NCBI RefSeq assembly: GCF_019430885.1
Contig: NZ_JAHYBZ010000012.1
Span: 1 to 64,000, forward strand
Direction of reading: 5' to 3'
DNA length: 64,000 bases
Source: Roseomonas alba
GTDB lineage: Bacteria; Pseudomonadota; Alphaproteobacteria; Acetobacterales; Acetobacteraceae
This document shows positions 26,960 to 35,527 of this stretch, piece after piece. Position 1 is the stretch's first letter, and each line of letters starts with the position of its first letter. A program made the position numbers and the translations under genes. The notes beneath the pieces are model-generated. The model saw only the letters and a list, made by a program, of their open reading frames with translations, ran no database searches and was not told the origin of the DNA.

Positions 26960-27756
26960 CGGCCGTGGAAGACCGGCTTGCGCTTCTCGTTGAAGGAGGC
27001 GATGCCCTCGCGCCGATCCTCGGTGCCGACGAGCTGGTTGTAGCATTCCACCTCGAAGCGCAGCGCGGTGCGGATGTCCATCTGCAACCCGAAATGCATC
27101 GACCGCTTGGCCTGGCGCACCGACAGCGGCGCGTTGCGCGCGATGGTGCGGGCGGTGTCCATCACGGCCTCGGTCAGTTCCTCGCGCGTCGCGAGGACGC
27201 GGTTCAGGATGCCCCAGTCGAGCGCATCCTGGGCGCTGAAGGGACGGGCCGTGAGGATGATCTCCTTCGCGCGCCGCTCGCCCACGATGCGCGGCAGGGT
27301 CTGCGTGCCGCCGGCGCCGGGCATGATGCCGATCGCCGCCTCGGTCAGCGCGAAGCGCGCGCCCGCCACGCCATAGGCGAAGTCCGAGGCGAGCACCATT
27401 TCGAGCCCGCCCGCATAGGCATGGCCCGAGACGGCGGCGACGATCGGGATCGGGCAATCGAGCTGCGACCAATAGGCGCGCTCGAAGATCTCGTGCTGGT
27501 GGCGCCAGGCCGCATCGGTCATGCCGTTGCGTTCCTTGAGGTCACCGCCGCCGCAGAAGGCCTTCTCGCCGGCGGCGGCGAAGACGATGCAGCGCGTGTC
27601 GCCCGGCTCGGCGGTGATGCCCGTCCAGACCGCGTGCAGGTCACGCCCCATCTGCGTGTTCAGGGCGTTCGAGACATGCGGGCGATTCAGCCGAACCACC
27701 AGCACATGCGGTTCGGGCGCTTCGAGCTGCAGGGTCTCGTAATGGGGCAGGGTCAC
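26956..27756 (-). CDS. enoyl-CoA hydratase/isomerase family protein
   Basis: A 266-residue crotonase-fold protein. The oxyanion-hole segments are AFCGGGDLKERN and GHAYAGGLEMVLASDFAYG, and the second catalytic region reads LTEAAIGIMPGAGGTQTLPR with the Glu that lies near the hydratase site, so activity is likely retained. It hydrates or isomerises enoyl-CoAs in fatty-acid or amino-acid breakdown. The downstream GNAT overlaps its stop. Divergent from the ABC receptor gene. Confidence 0.9.
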   Translation of the reverse strand: MTLPHYETLQLEAPEPHVLVVRLNRPHVSNALNTQMGRDLHAVWTGITAEPGDTRCIVFAAAGEKAFCGGGDLKERNGMTDAAWRHQHEIFERAYWSQLDCPIPIVAAVSGHAYAGGLEMVLASDFAYGVAGARFALTEAAIGIMPGAGGTQTLPRIVGERRAKEIILTARPFSAQDALDWGILNRVLATREELTEAVMDTARTIARNAPLSVRQAKRSMHFGLQMDIRTALRFEVECYNQLVGTEDRREGIASFNEKRKPVFHGR

Positions 27757-27908
27757 GGACGGCTTCTCCTCGGTGATGATTCGATTGGCCGCACCGTGCG
27801 ACGGGACGAGCGTCCTGTCAGCACCCCATCGTCATGGGATCGCAACTCGATTGTCGCAGGGCCATCATCGTCGTCTGGCATGGCGGGCCGAAACGCGGAG
27901 CCCCTGCC

Positions 27909-29459
27909 ATGACCCTGACCCGACGCGGCCTTCTCGGCGCGAGCCTTGCCGTTCCCCTGGCGCAGGAGGCGGCATCCCAGTCCCAGCCCGGCCAGCGCCC
28001 GCTGCTGCGCGTTGCGGTGCCGGAAGTGCCGCCGACCCTGGAGCCGGCGCGGGAACTGTCGAATGTCGGCACCCGCACCACCTATTCCATGTTCGACACG
28101 CTCATCCGCCGCGACTTCCTGGGTTCCCCCGATGGCGGCGGGTCCGAGCTGAAACCGCACCTCGCCGAGGCCTGGGAACGCGCCGGCCCGCAGGAGCTGG
28201 TGGTGCGCCTGCGTGAGGGCGTGCGCTTCCACAACGGCGACCTGCTCACCGCCGAGGACGTGGTCTACACCTTCACCTCACCCCGCATGTTCGGCGAGCG
28301 CCCGCTGATGCCCGAGGCGCGATCCTACTTCGCGACCCTCGCTTCGGTCGAGGCACTCGACCCGCGCACCGTGCGCTTCCGCACCCGCGTGCCCGACGTG
28401 CTGCTGGAACAGCGCCTCGCCTCCTGGGCGTCGTGGATCGTCAACAGGCGCGCCTATGAGGAGCGCGGCTTCGACGGCTTCTCGCTCGATCCGGTCGGCA
28501 CCGGGCCCTACAAGCTGAAGCGCCTGCAGCGCGACCAGCTCGTCGCGCTGGAGGCCCATGACGACTACTTCATGGGTCGCCCCACCGCGCGCGGCGTCGA
28601 GTTCCGCCAGGTGCCGGAACTCGCCGCGCGCGTCGCGGCGCTGCAATCGGGCGATGTCGATCTCATCACGAATGTCACGCCGGACCAGACGGCGACGCTG
28701 CGCGGCGCGGCGGGCATCGACGTCCGCAACGTGGTGCTCGCCAATGTCCATGTGCTGACCTTCGATGAGCGGGGCCCGCATATGAGCGACAAGCGCATCC
28801 GCCAGGCGCTCGGCCTTGCGATCGACCGGCAGCTCCTGGTCGATACGCTGTGGGACGGCAAGGCGGTGGTGCCGCATGGCCACAACTATCCCGAATACGG
28901 CCAGATGTTCCTGGAGGGCCGTTCGCTGCGCTACGACCCGGAGGCGGCGCAGCGCCTGCTGCGCGAAGCCGGCTATGCGGGGCAGGAGATCACCTACCGC
29001 ACCATGCCGAACTACTACACCAACGCGCTGCGGGCCGCGCAGGTGATCGTCGAGATGTGGAAGGCGGTCGGCATCAACGCGAAGCTCCAGGTGGTGGAGA
29101 ACTTCACCCAGATGCGCGCCGACGGGCAGCAGGTCGGCAACAATTCCAACTCCACGCGCCTGCCCGATCCGCTGGGCGCGCTGTGGATCTCCTGGGGCCC
29201 TGCCTCCTGGTTCCAGAAGTCGGGCGCCTTCGCCACCACGGCGGAGTTCAACGCTGCCGGCCGCGCGCTGGAAGCCGAGACCGATCCCGCGAAGCGCAAG
29301 GCGCTGTTCGAGCGCATGCTGAATGCGTGGGAGGATGCGGCGCCGGGAACGGTGCTCTACCAGCCGGCCGAGTTCTATGCGGTGCGGAGCAACATCCGCT
29401 GGCGGCCGACGACCTTCTACTTCATGGACCTCCGCCCCGATAACCTGGCCTTCGGCTGA
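27909..29459 (+). CDS. ABC transporter substrate-binding protein, family 5 (peptide/solute)
   Basis: A 516-residue periplasmic receptor with an RR-type signal (MTLTRRGLLGASLAVPLAQ, cleavage near residue 25) and the SBP_bac_5 layout: NVGTRTTYSMFDTLIRRD, LREGVRFHNGDLLTAEDVVYTF and DKRIRQALGLAIDRQLLVDTLW. Ligands in the family are peptides, nickel, sugars or opines. No permease or ATPase genes are adjacent. A metallophosphoesterase gene starts 4 nt after its stop. Confidence 0.9.
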   Translation: MTLTRRGLLGASLAVPLAQEAASQSQPGQRPLLRVAVPEVPPTLEPARELSNVGTRTTYSMFDTLIRRDFLGSPDGGGSELKPHLAEAWERAGPQELVVRLREGVRFHNGDLLTAEDVVYTFTSPRMFGERPLMPEARSYFATLASVEALDPRTVRFRTRVPDVLLEQRLASWASWIVNRRAYEERGFDGFSLDPVGTGPYKLKRLQRDQLVALEAHDDYFMGRPTARGVEFRQVPELAARVAALQSGDVDLITNVTPDQTATLRGAAGIDVRNVVLANVHVLTFDERGPHMSDKRIRQALGLAIDRQLLVDTLWDGKAVVPHGHNYPEYGQMFLEGRSLRYDPEAAQRLLREAGYAGQEITYRTMPNYYTNALRAAQVIVEMWKAVGINAKLQVVENFTQMRADGQQVGNNSNSTRLPDPLGALWISWGPASWFQKSGAFATTAEFNAAGRALEAETDPAKRKALFERMLNAWEDAAPGTVLYQPAEFYAVRSNIRWRPTTFYFMDLRPDNLAFG

Positions 29460-29463
29460 ACCC

Positions 29464-30324
29464 ATGACGCCCATCCGCCTGGTGCAGGTGAGCGACACTC
29501 ACCTGTCCGCGACCCATGCCTATTTCGGCGTGAACTGGGATGCGTTCCGGCAGGCCATGGCGGATGCGCCGCCCGACCTGCTGGTGCATGGCGGCGACCT
29601 GTCCTTCAACGGGCCGGCTGCCGAGGACGACCTCGCCCATGGCGCGGCGGCGCTGGCCGCGCTCGGCCTGCCCTGGCGCGCCATCCCCGGCAATCACGAC
29701 ATCGGCGAGGCGCCGTCCTTCTCGCGCCTCGACCAGCCGGTGAACGCCGCGCGCATGGACGCCTGGCGGCGCCATGTCGGGCCGCAGTGGTGGCGGCACG
29801 ACGCGGGCGGCTGGCGGCTCGTCGGTCTCGACACCGCGCTGATGGGCAGCGACCTCCCGGAGGAGGCCGAGCAGCGCGGCTTCCTCGCCGAGGCGCTGGC
29901 CAAGCGCGACCGGCGGCCGGTGATGGTCTTCATGCACATGCCGCCCTTCGACCAGGATCCCGAGGATCCGGCGCCGACGACCTCTGTCATCCCGCATCGG
30001 GCGCGCGGCTCCTTCCTCGATACCTGCGTGGAAGGCGGCGTGCGCGTCATCGCCTGCGGCCATCTGCACACCTATCGGCGGATGGAGCACCGCGGGATGG
30101 AGATCGTCTGGGCACCCGCCACGGCCATGGTGGATGTCCGGCGCGGCATGGCGCGCTGGCAGACCTTTCCGCGCCCGGGCTATCTGGAATGGCGGCTGGA
30201 AGCCGGCCAGGCCTCGCATCGGCTCGTGGAGCCGGAGCGCATGTTCGTCATCGACATGTCCGGCTGGACGATGCGCAACAACGGCACCACCACGACGCTG
30301 CCGCCCTGGTCCGGCTCGCCCTGA
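29464..30324 (+). CDS. calcineurin-like metallophosphoesterase (3',5'-cyclic-nucleotide phosphodiesterase type)
   Basis: A 286-residue protein with the full metal-ligand series: DTHLS near the N-terminus, HGGDLSFNG, GNHDIGE, MHMPPFD and GHLHTYR. The order matches CpdA/GpdQ-like phosphodiesterases. Substrate may be cyclic nucleotide or a glycerophosphodiester. It begins 4 nt behind the ABC receptor gene and probably shares its transcript, which leaves open a link with uptake of a phosphorylated solute. Confidence 0.88.
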   Translation: MTPIRLVQVSDTHLSATHAYFGVNWDAFRQAMADAPPDLLVHGGDLSFNGPAAEDDLAHGAAALAALGLPWRAIPGNHDIGEAPSFSRLDQPVNAARMDAWRRHVGPQWWRHDAGGWRLVGLDTALMGSDLPEEAEQRGFLAEALAKRDRRPVMVFMHMPPFDQDPEDPAPTTSVIPHRARGSFLDTCVEGGVRVIACGHLHTYRRMEHRGMEIVWAPATAMVDVRRGMARWQTFPRPGYLEWRLEAGQASHRLVEPERMFVIDMSGWTMRNNGTTTTLPPWSGSP

Positions 30325-30364
30325 CGGCGCGGGGGTGGCATCCTCCGCGCGAATGGAGGATGCC

Positions 30365-31384
30365 ATGCCCGAGACCAATCTGCAGATCCTGCTGAAGCGC
30401 CGCCCCGTCGGCGCCCCGGTGCGCGAGGATTTCGAGATCGTCGAAACCCCCATGCCCGAACCCGGCGAGGGCCAAGTGCTGGTGCGGGCGCGCTATCTCT
30501 CGCTCGACCCCTACATGCGCGGGCGCATGGCGGATGTGAAATCCTATGCGAAGCCGGTCGCGCTGGGCGCGGTGATGGAAGGGCAGACGGCGGGCGTCGT
30601 CGTCACCTCCCGCGCACCGGGCTTCGCGCCCGGCGACGTGGTGCTCGGCGGCTATGGCTGGCAGCGCTTCTCCGTCGTCGGGCCCGAGCGGCTCTTCAAG
30701 GTGCCGGAGGCCGATCCGCCGCTGTCCACCAGCCTTGGCGTGCTGGGCATGCCGGGCCTCACGGCCTGGGTGGGCCTCGAGGATATCGGCCAGCCCAAGG
30801 CCGGTGAGACGGTGGTCGTCTCCGCCGCCTCGGGCGCCGTGGGCCAGGTGGTCGGCCAGATCGCGAAGATCCGCGGCTGCAAGGTCATCGGCATCGCCGG
30901 CGGGGCGAAGAAGTGCGACTTCGTGGTGAAGGAACTCGGCTTCGACGCCTGCCTCGACCATCACGGCGATCTCGACGCGCAGCTCGACGCCGCGGCGCCG
31001 GAAGGCATCGACGTCTATTGGGAGAATGTCGGCGGCAAGGTGCAGGCGGCCGTCTTCCCGCGCTTCCGCGACTTCGGCCGCATGGTGATGTGCGGCATGA
31101 TCGCCCAGTACAACGAAGCGCCCGGCGCGGATGCCGCCGGCGCCCCGGTGGGGCCGAACCTTGGCCCCGTGGTCCGCAAGCGCCTGCGCATACAGGGCTT
31201 CATCGTTTCCGACACCGGCTGGCCCCGCTACCCCACCTTCCGCGCCGAGATGGAAGGCTGGATCCGCGCCGGGCGCGTTCATTGGCGCGAGGATGTGGTC
31301 CAGGGCCTGAGCGCTGCGCCCGAGGCCTTCATCGGCCTGCTCCAGGGCGCAAACTTCGGGAAGCTCGTGGTGGCCGTCGATTGA
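30365..31384 (+). CDS. NADP-dependent MDR oxidoreductase (leukotriene B4 12-hydroxydehydrogenase/prostaglandin reductase type)
   Basis: A 339-residue zinc-free medium-chain reductase: PYMRGRMADVKSY at the N-terminus, AASGAVGQVVGQIAK nucleotide-binding motif and DVYWENVGG, all typical of the PTGR/YncB-like subfamily that reduces alpha,beta-unsaturated carbonyls with NADPH. The start at 30365 has a GGAGGA ribosome-binding site 5-10 nt upstream. It lies 40 nt after the phosphodiesterase gene. Confidence 0.9.
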   Translation: MPETNLQILLKRRPVGAPVREDFEIVETPMPEPGEGQVLVRARYLSLDPYMRGRMADVKSYAKPVALGAVMEGQTAGVVVTSRAPGFAPGDVVLGGYGWQRFSVVGPERLFKVPEADPPLSTSLGVLGMPGLTAWVGLEDIGQPKAGETVVVSAASGAVGQVVGQIAKIRGCKVIGIAGGAKKCDFVVKELGFDACLDHHGDLDAQLDAAAPEGIDVYWENVGGKVQAAVFPRFRDFGRMVMCGMIAQYNEAPGADAAGAPVGPNLGPVVRKRLRIQGFIVSDTGWPRYPTFRAEMEGWIRAGRVHWREDVVQGLSAAPEAFIGLLQGANFGKLVVAVD

Positions 31385-31505
31385 CCGGACGCGGAAGCGT
31401 GACCGGGCGAGGGGGCCGTTAGGTATTGCACCGCACAGACCCCGCCCGGATAGTTGGTTCAGCATTGCGTGATAGGGGGAAGGCAAGGGGCAGGCCTGCG
31501 CACGG

Positions 31506-33545
31506 ATGAGCATGGACGAGGTTGCCCCCCTTCGGCTCGCCGGCTTTCCTGGCGTCGCAGCGCCGGTGCGCAGGCGGAATGCACGGCGCCTGTGGATGCT
31601 GTTTGCCGCCGTCGTGCTGCTGCCGACGGCCATCCTCGTCACCGGCGCCTGGGGCGCCTGGCACCTTACCTGGACGGAGACGGAGCACGACCTCACCCGC
31701 GGTGCCGACCTCAACGCCGCCTACGTCCAGCGCAACCTCGAAAACCTCATCCAGGCGTCGGAGCGGATGGCGGATACGCTCATGGCCCTGGACCGCCCGG
31801 CCACGCCCTCCGAGAAGGCGCGCCTCGACGAGGGCTTCGCCCTGTTGAACGGCGGCCAGCGGCTGCTGCATGCCGTACTCGTACTCGACGCCGCCGGGCG
31901 CGAGCTTCGCCGGGTCGATGCGCAGCCGGGCAGCCCAGTGGGCGCGCCGGGCGGTGATTTCCGGCAGGCGCTGGCCGATGTCGCGCCCGGGACCCTGGCC
32001 GTCGGCACGGTCTATCGTCAGGACGGCGGCCTGCTGATCGCCTGCGGACGGCGCCGGCCGGCCTCGGACCACGCGGTGGTGATGCTGATCGACACGGCCC
32101 AGCTCGGGCTGGCGCTCGGCCGGCACACCGACAGCGCGACCGATACTGCGGCGCTGATGCGGCAGGACGGGCAGATCCTCGCCCGGCAGCCGCCCCTCAT
32201 CGACCCGCTGCCGCCGGTCCCGCCCGAACGGCCCTTGCGGCGAGCCCTGGCTACGGGGCTGCGGCAGGGCACCGTGACGGGCCAGGCGGTGCGCGACGAC
32301 CATCCCGTCGCGCTGGCCTACCGGCGCCTGGACAGCGTGCCCGGGCTGGTGGTGACGGTCGGCCGGCGCCATGCCGAGATCGTCCAGCATTGGCGCCAGG
32401 TGCTGGTGCCGCTGCTGATGGTCGGCTTTCCGGCGGTCGTCGCCTTGGTCGGGCTCGCCCTCGTCGTGCGTCGGCAGCAGGAGGCGCTGGAGGGTGCCCT
32501 GGACGGGCTGGAGCAGCGTGTCGCCGAGCGCACCGCCTCCCTGCGCGAGGGCGAGGAGCGCTTGCGCCTGGCTGTCGAGGCCGGGCGGTTCGGCACCTGG
32601 GAGACGGATCTGTCCACCGGCCTGACGACCCGATCCGCCCGCGCGCTCGAGATCGCCGGTCTCGGTCCCGATCTCGCCGTCTCGCCGTTCGACGACTGGA
32701 TCGCCCGCATCCATCCGGGCGATCGTGAGCGCTTCCGCGCTGTCTGGGACAGGATCCTCGGCGGGCAATCTGCCACCTACCGGGAGGAGTACCGCTTACA
32801 GCGTGTGGATGGCGGTTCCTGCTGGATCGAAGCCCATGGCGCGGTGGTGCGCGCCGATCCCGAGACCGGCCACCCGCTGCGTGTCGCCGGCACCGTCCAG
32901 GACATCACGGAACGCCGCGAGGCGGAGGAACGGCGGGAGCTGCTGACGCAGGAGGTCAACCACCGCGCCCGCAACACCCTGGCCATCATCCAGGCGATCC
33001 TGCGTCTGACGCGGGCCGACAGCGCCGAGGGCTATGCACGCCTCATCGAAGGCCGCGTCGCGGCGCTGGCGCGGGCACAGACGTTGCTTGCGGCCGAACG
33101 CTGGACCGGAGCCCCCCTCGCGGCGATGCTCATCGACGAACTCGCACCCTTCGGCGGGGTCGGCATCGGTCACAAGGGGCCGGACTGCCGCTTCGTCATC
33201 GCCGGCCCGGCCTTCCGCATCCGAGCCGAGGCGGTGCAGGCGCTCGGCATGGTCTTCCACGAACTCGCGACCAATGCGGTGAAGCACGGGGCGCTGTCGA
33301 CGCCGGACGGGGAGGTCGTCGCGACCTGGCGCATCGACGAGGTCGAGGGGCTGTTGCGCATGCGTTGGCAGGAGAGCGGCGGGCGCCCGCCGGGGCTGCC
33401 CGTCCATCGCGGCGTCGGCTCACGCGTCATCGAGGCCACGGTGGCCGGCCAGCTCGGCGGCAGTGTGGATCGGCGCTGGCCCGATGAGGGCATGGTGTGC
33501 GACATCCTGCTGCCGCTTGCTCAGGTCAGGACGGACCGCCCCTAG
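31506..33545 (+). CDS. membrane sensor histidine kinase, HWE family, with PAS domain
   Basis: A 679-residue sensor. Helices at about 31-52 and 298-320 enclose a periplasmic sensing region of some 245 residues (probably Cache-like). A PAS/PAC module follows (about 355-475, ending AGTVQDITERREAEE). The HWE kinase core has the phospho-accepting His486 in EVNHRARNTLA, the N-box HELATNAVKHG (about 584-594) and the W-x-E motif RWQESGG (about 619). HWE kinases usually act with single-domain or general-stress regulators; no response regulator is adjacent, so this one is an orphan. A second ATG lies two codons in. Confidence 0.9.
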   Translation: MSMDEVAPLRLAGFPGVAAPVRRRNARRLWMLFAAVVLLPTAILVTGAWGAWHLTWTETEHDLTRGADLNAAYVQRNLENLIQASERMADTLMALDRPATPSEKARLDEGFALLNGGQRLLHAVLVLDAAGRELRRVDAQPGSPVGAPGGDFRQALADVAPGTLAVGTVYRQDGGLLIACGRRRPASDHAVVMLIDTAQLGLALGRHTDSATDTAALMRQDGQILARQPPLIDPLPPVPPERPLRRALATGLRQGTVTGQAVRDDHPVALAYRRLDSVPGLVVTVGRRHAEIVQHWRQVLVPLLMVGFPAVVALVGLALVVRRQQEALEGALDGLEQRVAERTASLREGEERLRLAVEAGRFGTWETDLSTGLTTRSARALEIAGLGPDLAVSPFDDWIARIHPGDRERFRAVWDRILGGQSATYREEYRLQRVDGGSCWIEAHGAVVRADPETGHPLRVAGTVQDITERREAEERRELLTQEVNHRARNTLAIIQAILRLTRADSAEGYARLIEGRVAALARAQTLLAAERWTGAPLAAMLIDELAPFGGVGIGHKGPDCRFVIAGPAFRIRAEAVQALGMVFHELATNAVKHGALSTPDGEVVATWRIDEVEGLLRMRWQESGGRPPGLPVHRGVGSRVIEATVAGQLGGSVDRRWPDEGMVCDILLPLAQVRTDRP

Positions 33546-33611
33546 GGCCGTTCCTGTTCCCGGCCTCTCCGCCCTTGCGCGGCAGGCCATGGCAGGCTCA
33601 TGGGAAGGACC

Positions 33612-34169
33612 ATGAAACCCAGCACGGATCCCGCCGCGCAGATCCTGCGCGCCACCCTGTTCGCCGCCCGCGCCCATGCCGGCCAGACGCGCAAGGGGAT
33701 GGCCGCCGAACCCTATGTAAACCATGTCATCGAGGTCGCCGGCATCCTCGCCGAATATGGTGCGCCCCTGCCGGTCGTCCTGGCGGCCCTGCTCCACGAC
33801 ACGGTCGAGGACACGCCCGTCACGCATGCCGACCTGGTCGCGTCCTTCGGCGAGGAGATCGCCGGGCTGGTCGCCGAGGCGACCGACGATACCGCCCTGC
33901 CCAAGGAGGTGCGCAAGGCGTTGCAGGTCAGCCAGGCGCCGAAGAAGTCCGACGGGGCGAAGCAATTGAAGCTGGCCGACAAGATCTCGAACCTGCGGGC
34001 CATCGCGGACAGCCCGCCGGCCAACTGGATCCATGCGCGGCGGCTGGAATATGTCGGCTGGGCAGGACGCGTCGCGGCCGGGCTGAAGGGCGTGAACCCG
34101 GCGCTCGACGCGCTGTTCGACGAGACCTACCGTGCCGCCGTGGCGAAGCTCTCGGCCGAGAAAGGCTGA
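33612..34169 (+). CDS. HD-domain phosphohydrolase, (p)ppGpp hydrolase-like
   Basis: A 185-residue HD protein: His22 and His38 in the N-terminal helices, His62-Asp63 in LLHDTVEDT with the following Glu-Asp pair (66-67), then the KLADKISNLRAI helix typical of the RelA/SpoT hydrolase domain and of small MESH1-type enzymes. It lacks a synthetase domain, so it would be a stand-alone hydrolase of (p)ppGpp or a related nucleotide. The ATG at 33612 has GGAAGG in front; an in-frame ATG at 33600 is less likely. Confidence 0.82.
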   Translation: MKPSTDPAAQILRATLFAARAHAGQTRKGMAAEPYVNHVIEVAGILAEYGAPLPVVLAALLHDTVEDTPVTHADLVASFGEEIAGLVAEATDDTALPKEVRKALQVSQAPKKSDGAKQLKLADKISNLRAIADSPPANWIHARRLEYVGWAGRVAAGLKGVNPALDALFDETYRAAVAKLSAEKG

Positions 34170-34389
34170 GAGCCCGTCCGAAAGCGCGCCGGAGCGTTGT
34201 ATCGCGCACGCTGGATCGGCATCGCCTCACTTCCACCCGGCCACCCGACACCTGCACCCTGGATGGCTGGCCGGGTGCGGGTCGGTGCCGGATTGTCCGG
34301 ACGTTCGCCGGGCCGCCACAGCGCTGCCACAGGCGCCGCGCCTTTGCCACGGACCGGCCCCGTCATGAACAAGCGGTCATGATCTTCTA
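34170..34389. other. non-coding gap after the HD hydrolase
   Basis: About 220 bp with no gene and no strong dyad until the hairpin at 34390. It must contain the promoter for the small secreted protein, but I cannot pick convincing -35/-10 boxes. Confidence 0.4.
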
Positions 34390-34406
34390 CTCCCTGCCTC
34401 AGGGAG
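34390..34406 (+). promoter_or_regulatory. hairpin covering the ribosome-binding site
   Basis: CTCCCTG (34390-34396) pairs perfectly with CAGGGAG (34400-34406) across a CCT loop. The 3' arm contains AGGGAG, the probable Shine-Dalgarno for the ATG at 34414 (7-nt spacing). The site would be hidden when the stem is closed, a layout used for translational control or RNA thermometers. Confidence 0.5.
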
Positions 34407-34413
34407 ATGCGCC

Positions 34414-34674
34414 ATGCGCCGCCTGCTTCCGACTGCCACCCTCCTCCTCGCCACCCTGGTCGCCGTCCCGGCCTGCGCCTGGGATCATCCGCCGCCGGCC
34501 TATGGCTGGCGCCCGGGTCCGGCCTGGCATCATGCGCCGCCGCCCCCGCCGCGCTGGGGCTGGCACCGCCCGCCGGCCCGGTATTGGGCGCCTCCGCCAC
34601 GCCGGGACTATGGCTGGAGCCGGCCAAATCGGGACCGTTACGACCGCGGTTGGAACGAGAGCCGGCGCTGGTAG
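34414..34674 (+). CDS. small secreted Pro/Trp/Arg-rich protein
   Basis: An 86-residue protein: signal peptide (1-23, ending VPACAW), then a low-complexity mature part of about 63 residues dominated by Pro, Trp, Tyr, His and Arg (WHHAPPPPPRWGWHRPP and similar). There are no conserved domains that I know. Composition suggests a periplasmic or surface-bound disordered peptide. Its start is preceded by a hairpin that hides the ribosome-binding site, and grpE follows 109 bp later. Confidence 0.65.
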   Translation: MRRLLPTATLLLATLVAVPACAWDHPPPAYGWRPGPAWHHAPPPPPRWGWHRPPARYWAPPPRRDYGWSRPNRDRYDRGWNESRRW

Positions 34675-34688
34675 CCGGCTTGCCGGGA

Positions 34689-34707
34689 CCGGGGCGCCTT
34701 GCCCCGG
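34689..34707 (+). terminator. possible terminator between small secreted gene and grpE
   Basis: CCGGGGC (34689-34695) and GCCCCGG (34701-34707) pair around loop GCCTT, 14 nt after the stop. No T-run follows. Two CCTAGG palindromes lie just beyond it (34720-34725 and 34734-34739, 8 nt apart), possibly part of the grpE promoter region. Confidence 0.4.
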
Positions 34708-34783
34708 GCCCTCCGGCAGCCTAGGTGAGAGGCCCTAGGCGGCCTCCGCGCCGCGCCCGCGAAGTACGAGACGCGATTTCCCG

Positions 34784-35347
34784 ATGAGCAACGACAAGGA
34801 TACCCCAACGCCCGCCACCGAGCCGGCGGAGCCCGCTTCGCCCGCGACCGCGGCGGAGCAGACGCCCGAGGAGCGCATTGCTGCGCTCGAGGCCGAGGTT
34901 GTGGGCTTCAAGGACAAGTGGCTGCGCGCCGAGGCGGAGATGCAGAACCTGCGCTCCCGCACCCAGCGCGAGGTCCAGGAGGCCCGCGCCTATGCCACGC
35001 AGAAATTCGCCCGCGACGTGGTCGAGGCGGCGGAGAACCTGCGCCGCGGCCTCGACGCCCTGCCCGGCAAGGCAGCCGGCGAGCCTGAAGTGCTGACCAA
35101 GATTCGCGACGGGATTGAAGGGGTGGAACGCTCCTTCATCGGTATCCTGGAGCGCAACGGCGTGAAGCGCGAGGACCCGACGGGCAAGCCTTTCGACCCC
35201 GAGATGCACCAGGCGATGGCCGAACAGCCGGCGCCCGACGGCGTCGCGCCGGGGTCGGTGGTGGCTTGCTGGACGCCGGCCTGGACGCTGAACGGGCGGC
35301 TGCTGAAGCCGGCCATGGTGGTGGTCGCGGCTGGCGGGGGGCGGTAG
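34784..35347 (+). CDS. grpE: nucleotide exchange factor GrpE
   Basis: A 187-residue DnaK co-chaperone that speeds ADP release. There is an acidic disordered N-terminus, then the long coiled-coil helix (about 28-75; EERIAALEAEVVGFKDKWLRAEAEMQNLR). The C-terminal beta-wing contains the KPFDPEMHQAMAEQP motif and GRLLKPAMVVVA. dnaK and dnaJ are some 7.5 kb downstream rather than adjacent. No hrcA gene or CIRCE element is seen. Confidence 0.95.
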   Translation: MSNDKDTPTPATEPAEPASPATAAEQTPEERIAALEAEVVGFKDKWLRAEAEMQNLRSRTQREVQEARAYATQKFARDVVEAAENLRRGLDALPGKAAGEPEVLTKIRDGIEGVERSFIGILERNGVKREDPTGKPFDPEMHQAMAEQPAPDGVAPGSVVACWTPAWTLNGRLLKPAMVVVAAGGGR

Positions 35348-35365
35348 CGCCGGTTCTCCGCGGCG

Positions 35366-35460
35366 GAACCGAGTGGGGCTTTGGCCCCTCTCGGACTTAC
35401 CCCACCCATGGCCGAAAGGCCTTTGGAAACCTCGATCTGGTGCTGGGCGCCGCCGGCAGG
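35366..35460 (+). repeat. two-hairpin intergenic element, single unit (copy D)
   Basis: The cleanest single unit. Stem 1 is CCGAG-T-GGGGC closing on GCCCC-T-CTCGG (35369-35394). A spacer ACTTACCCCACCC follows. Stem 2 is GGCC-GAAA-GGCC (35410-35421, extended imperfectly to 35407-35425). The tail begins TTTGGAAACCTCGATCTGG and ends near GGGCGCCGCC. It begins 21 bp after the grpE stop and may serve as its terminator. Confidence 0.75.
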
Positions 35461-35527
35461 ATAGATATCGAAGCCCACCCTGACGTGTCGCGCGCGATAC
35501 CAACAGATCGCGATCCGGGATCCCTGG

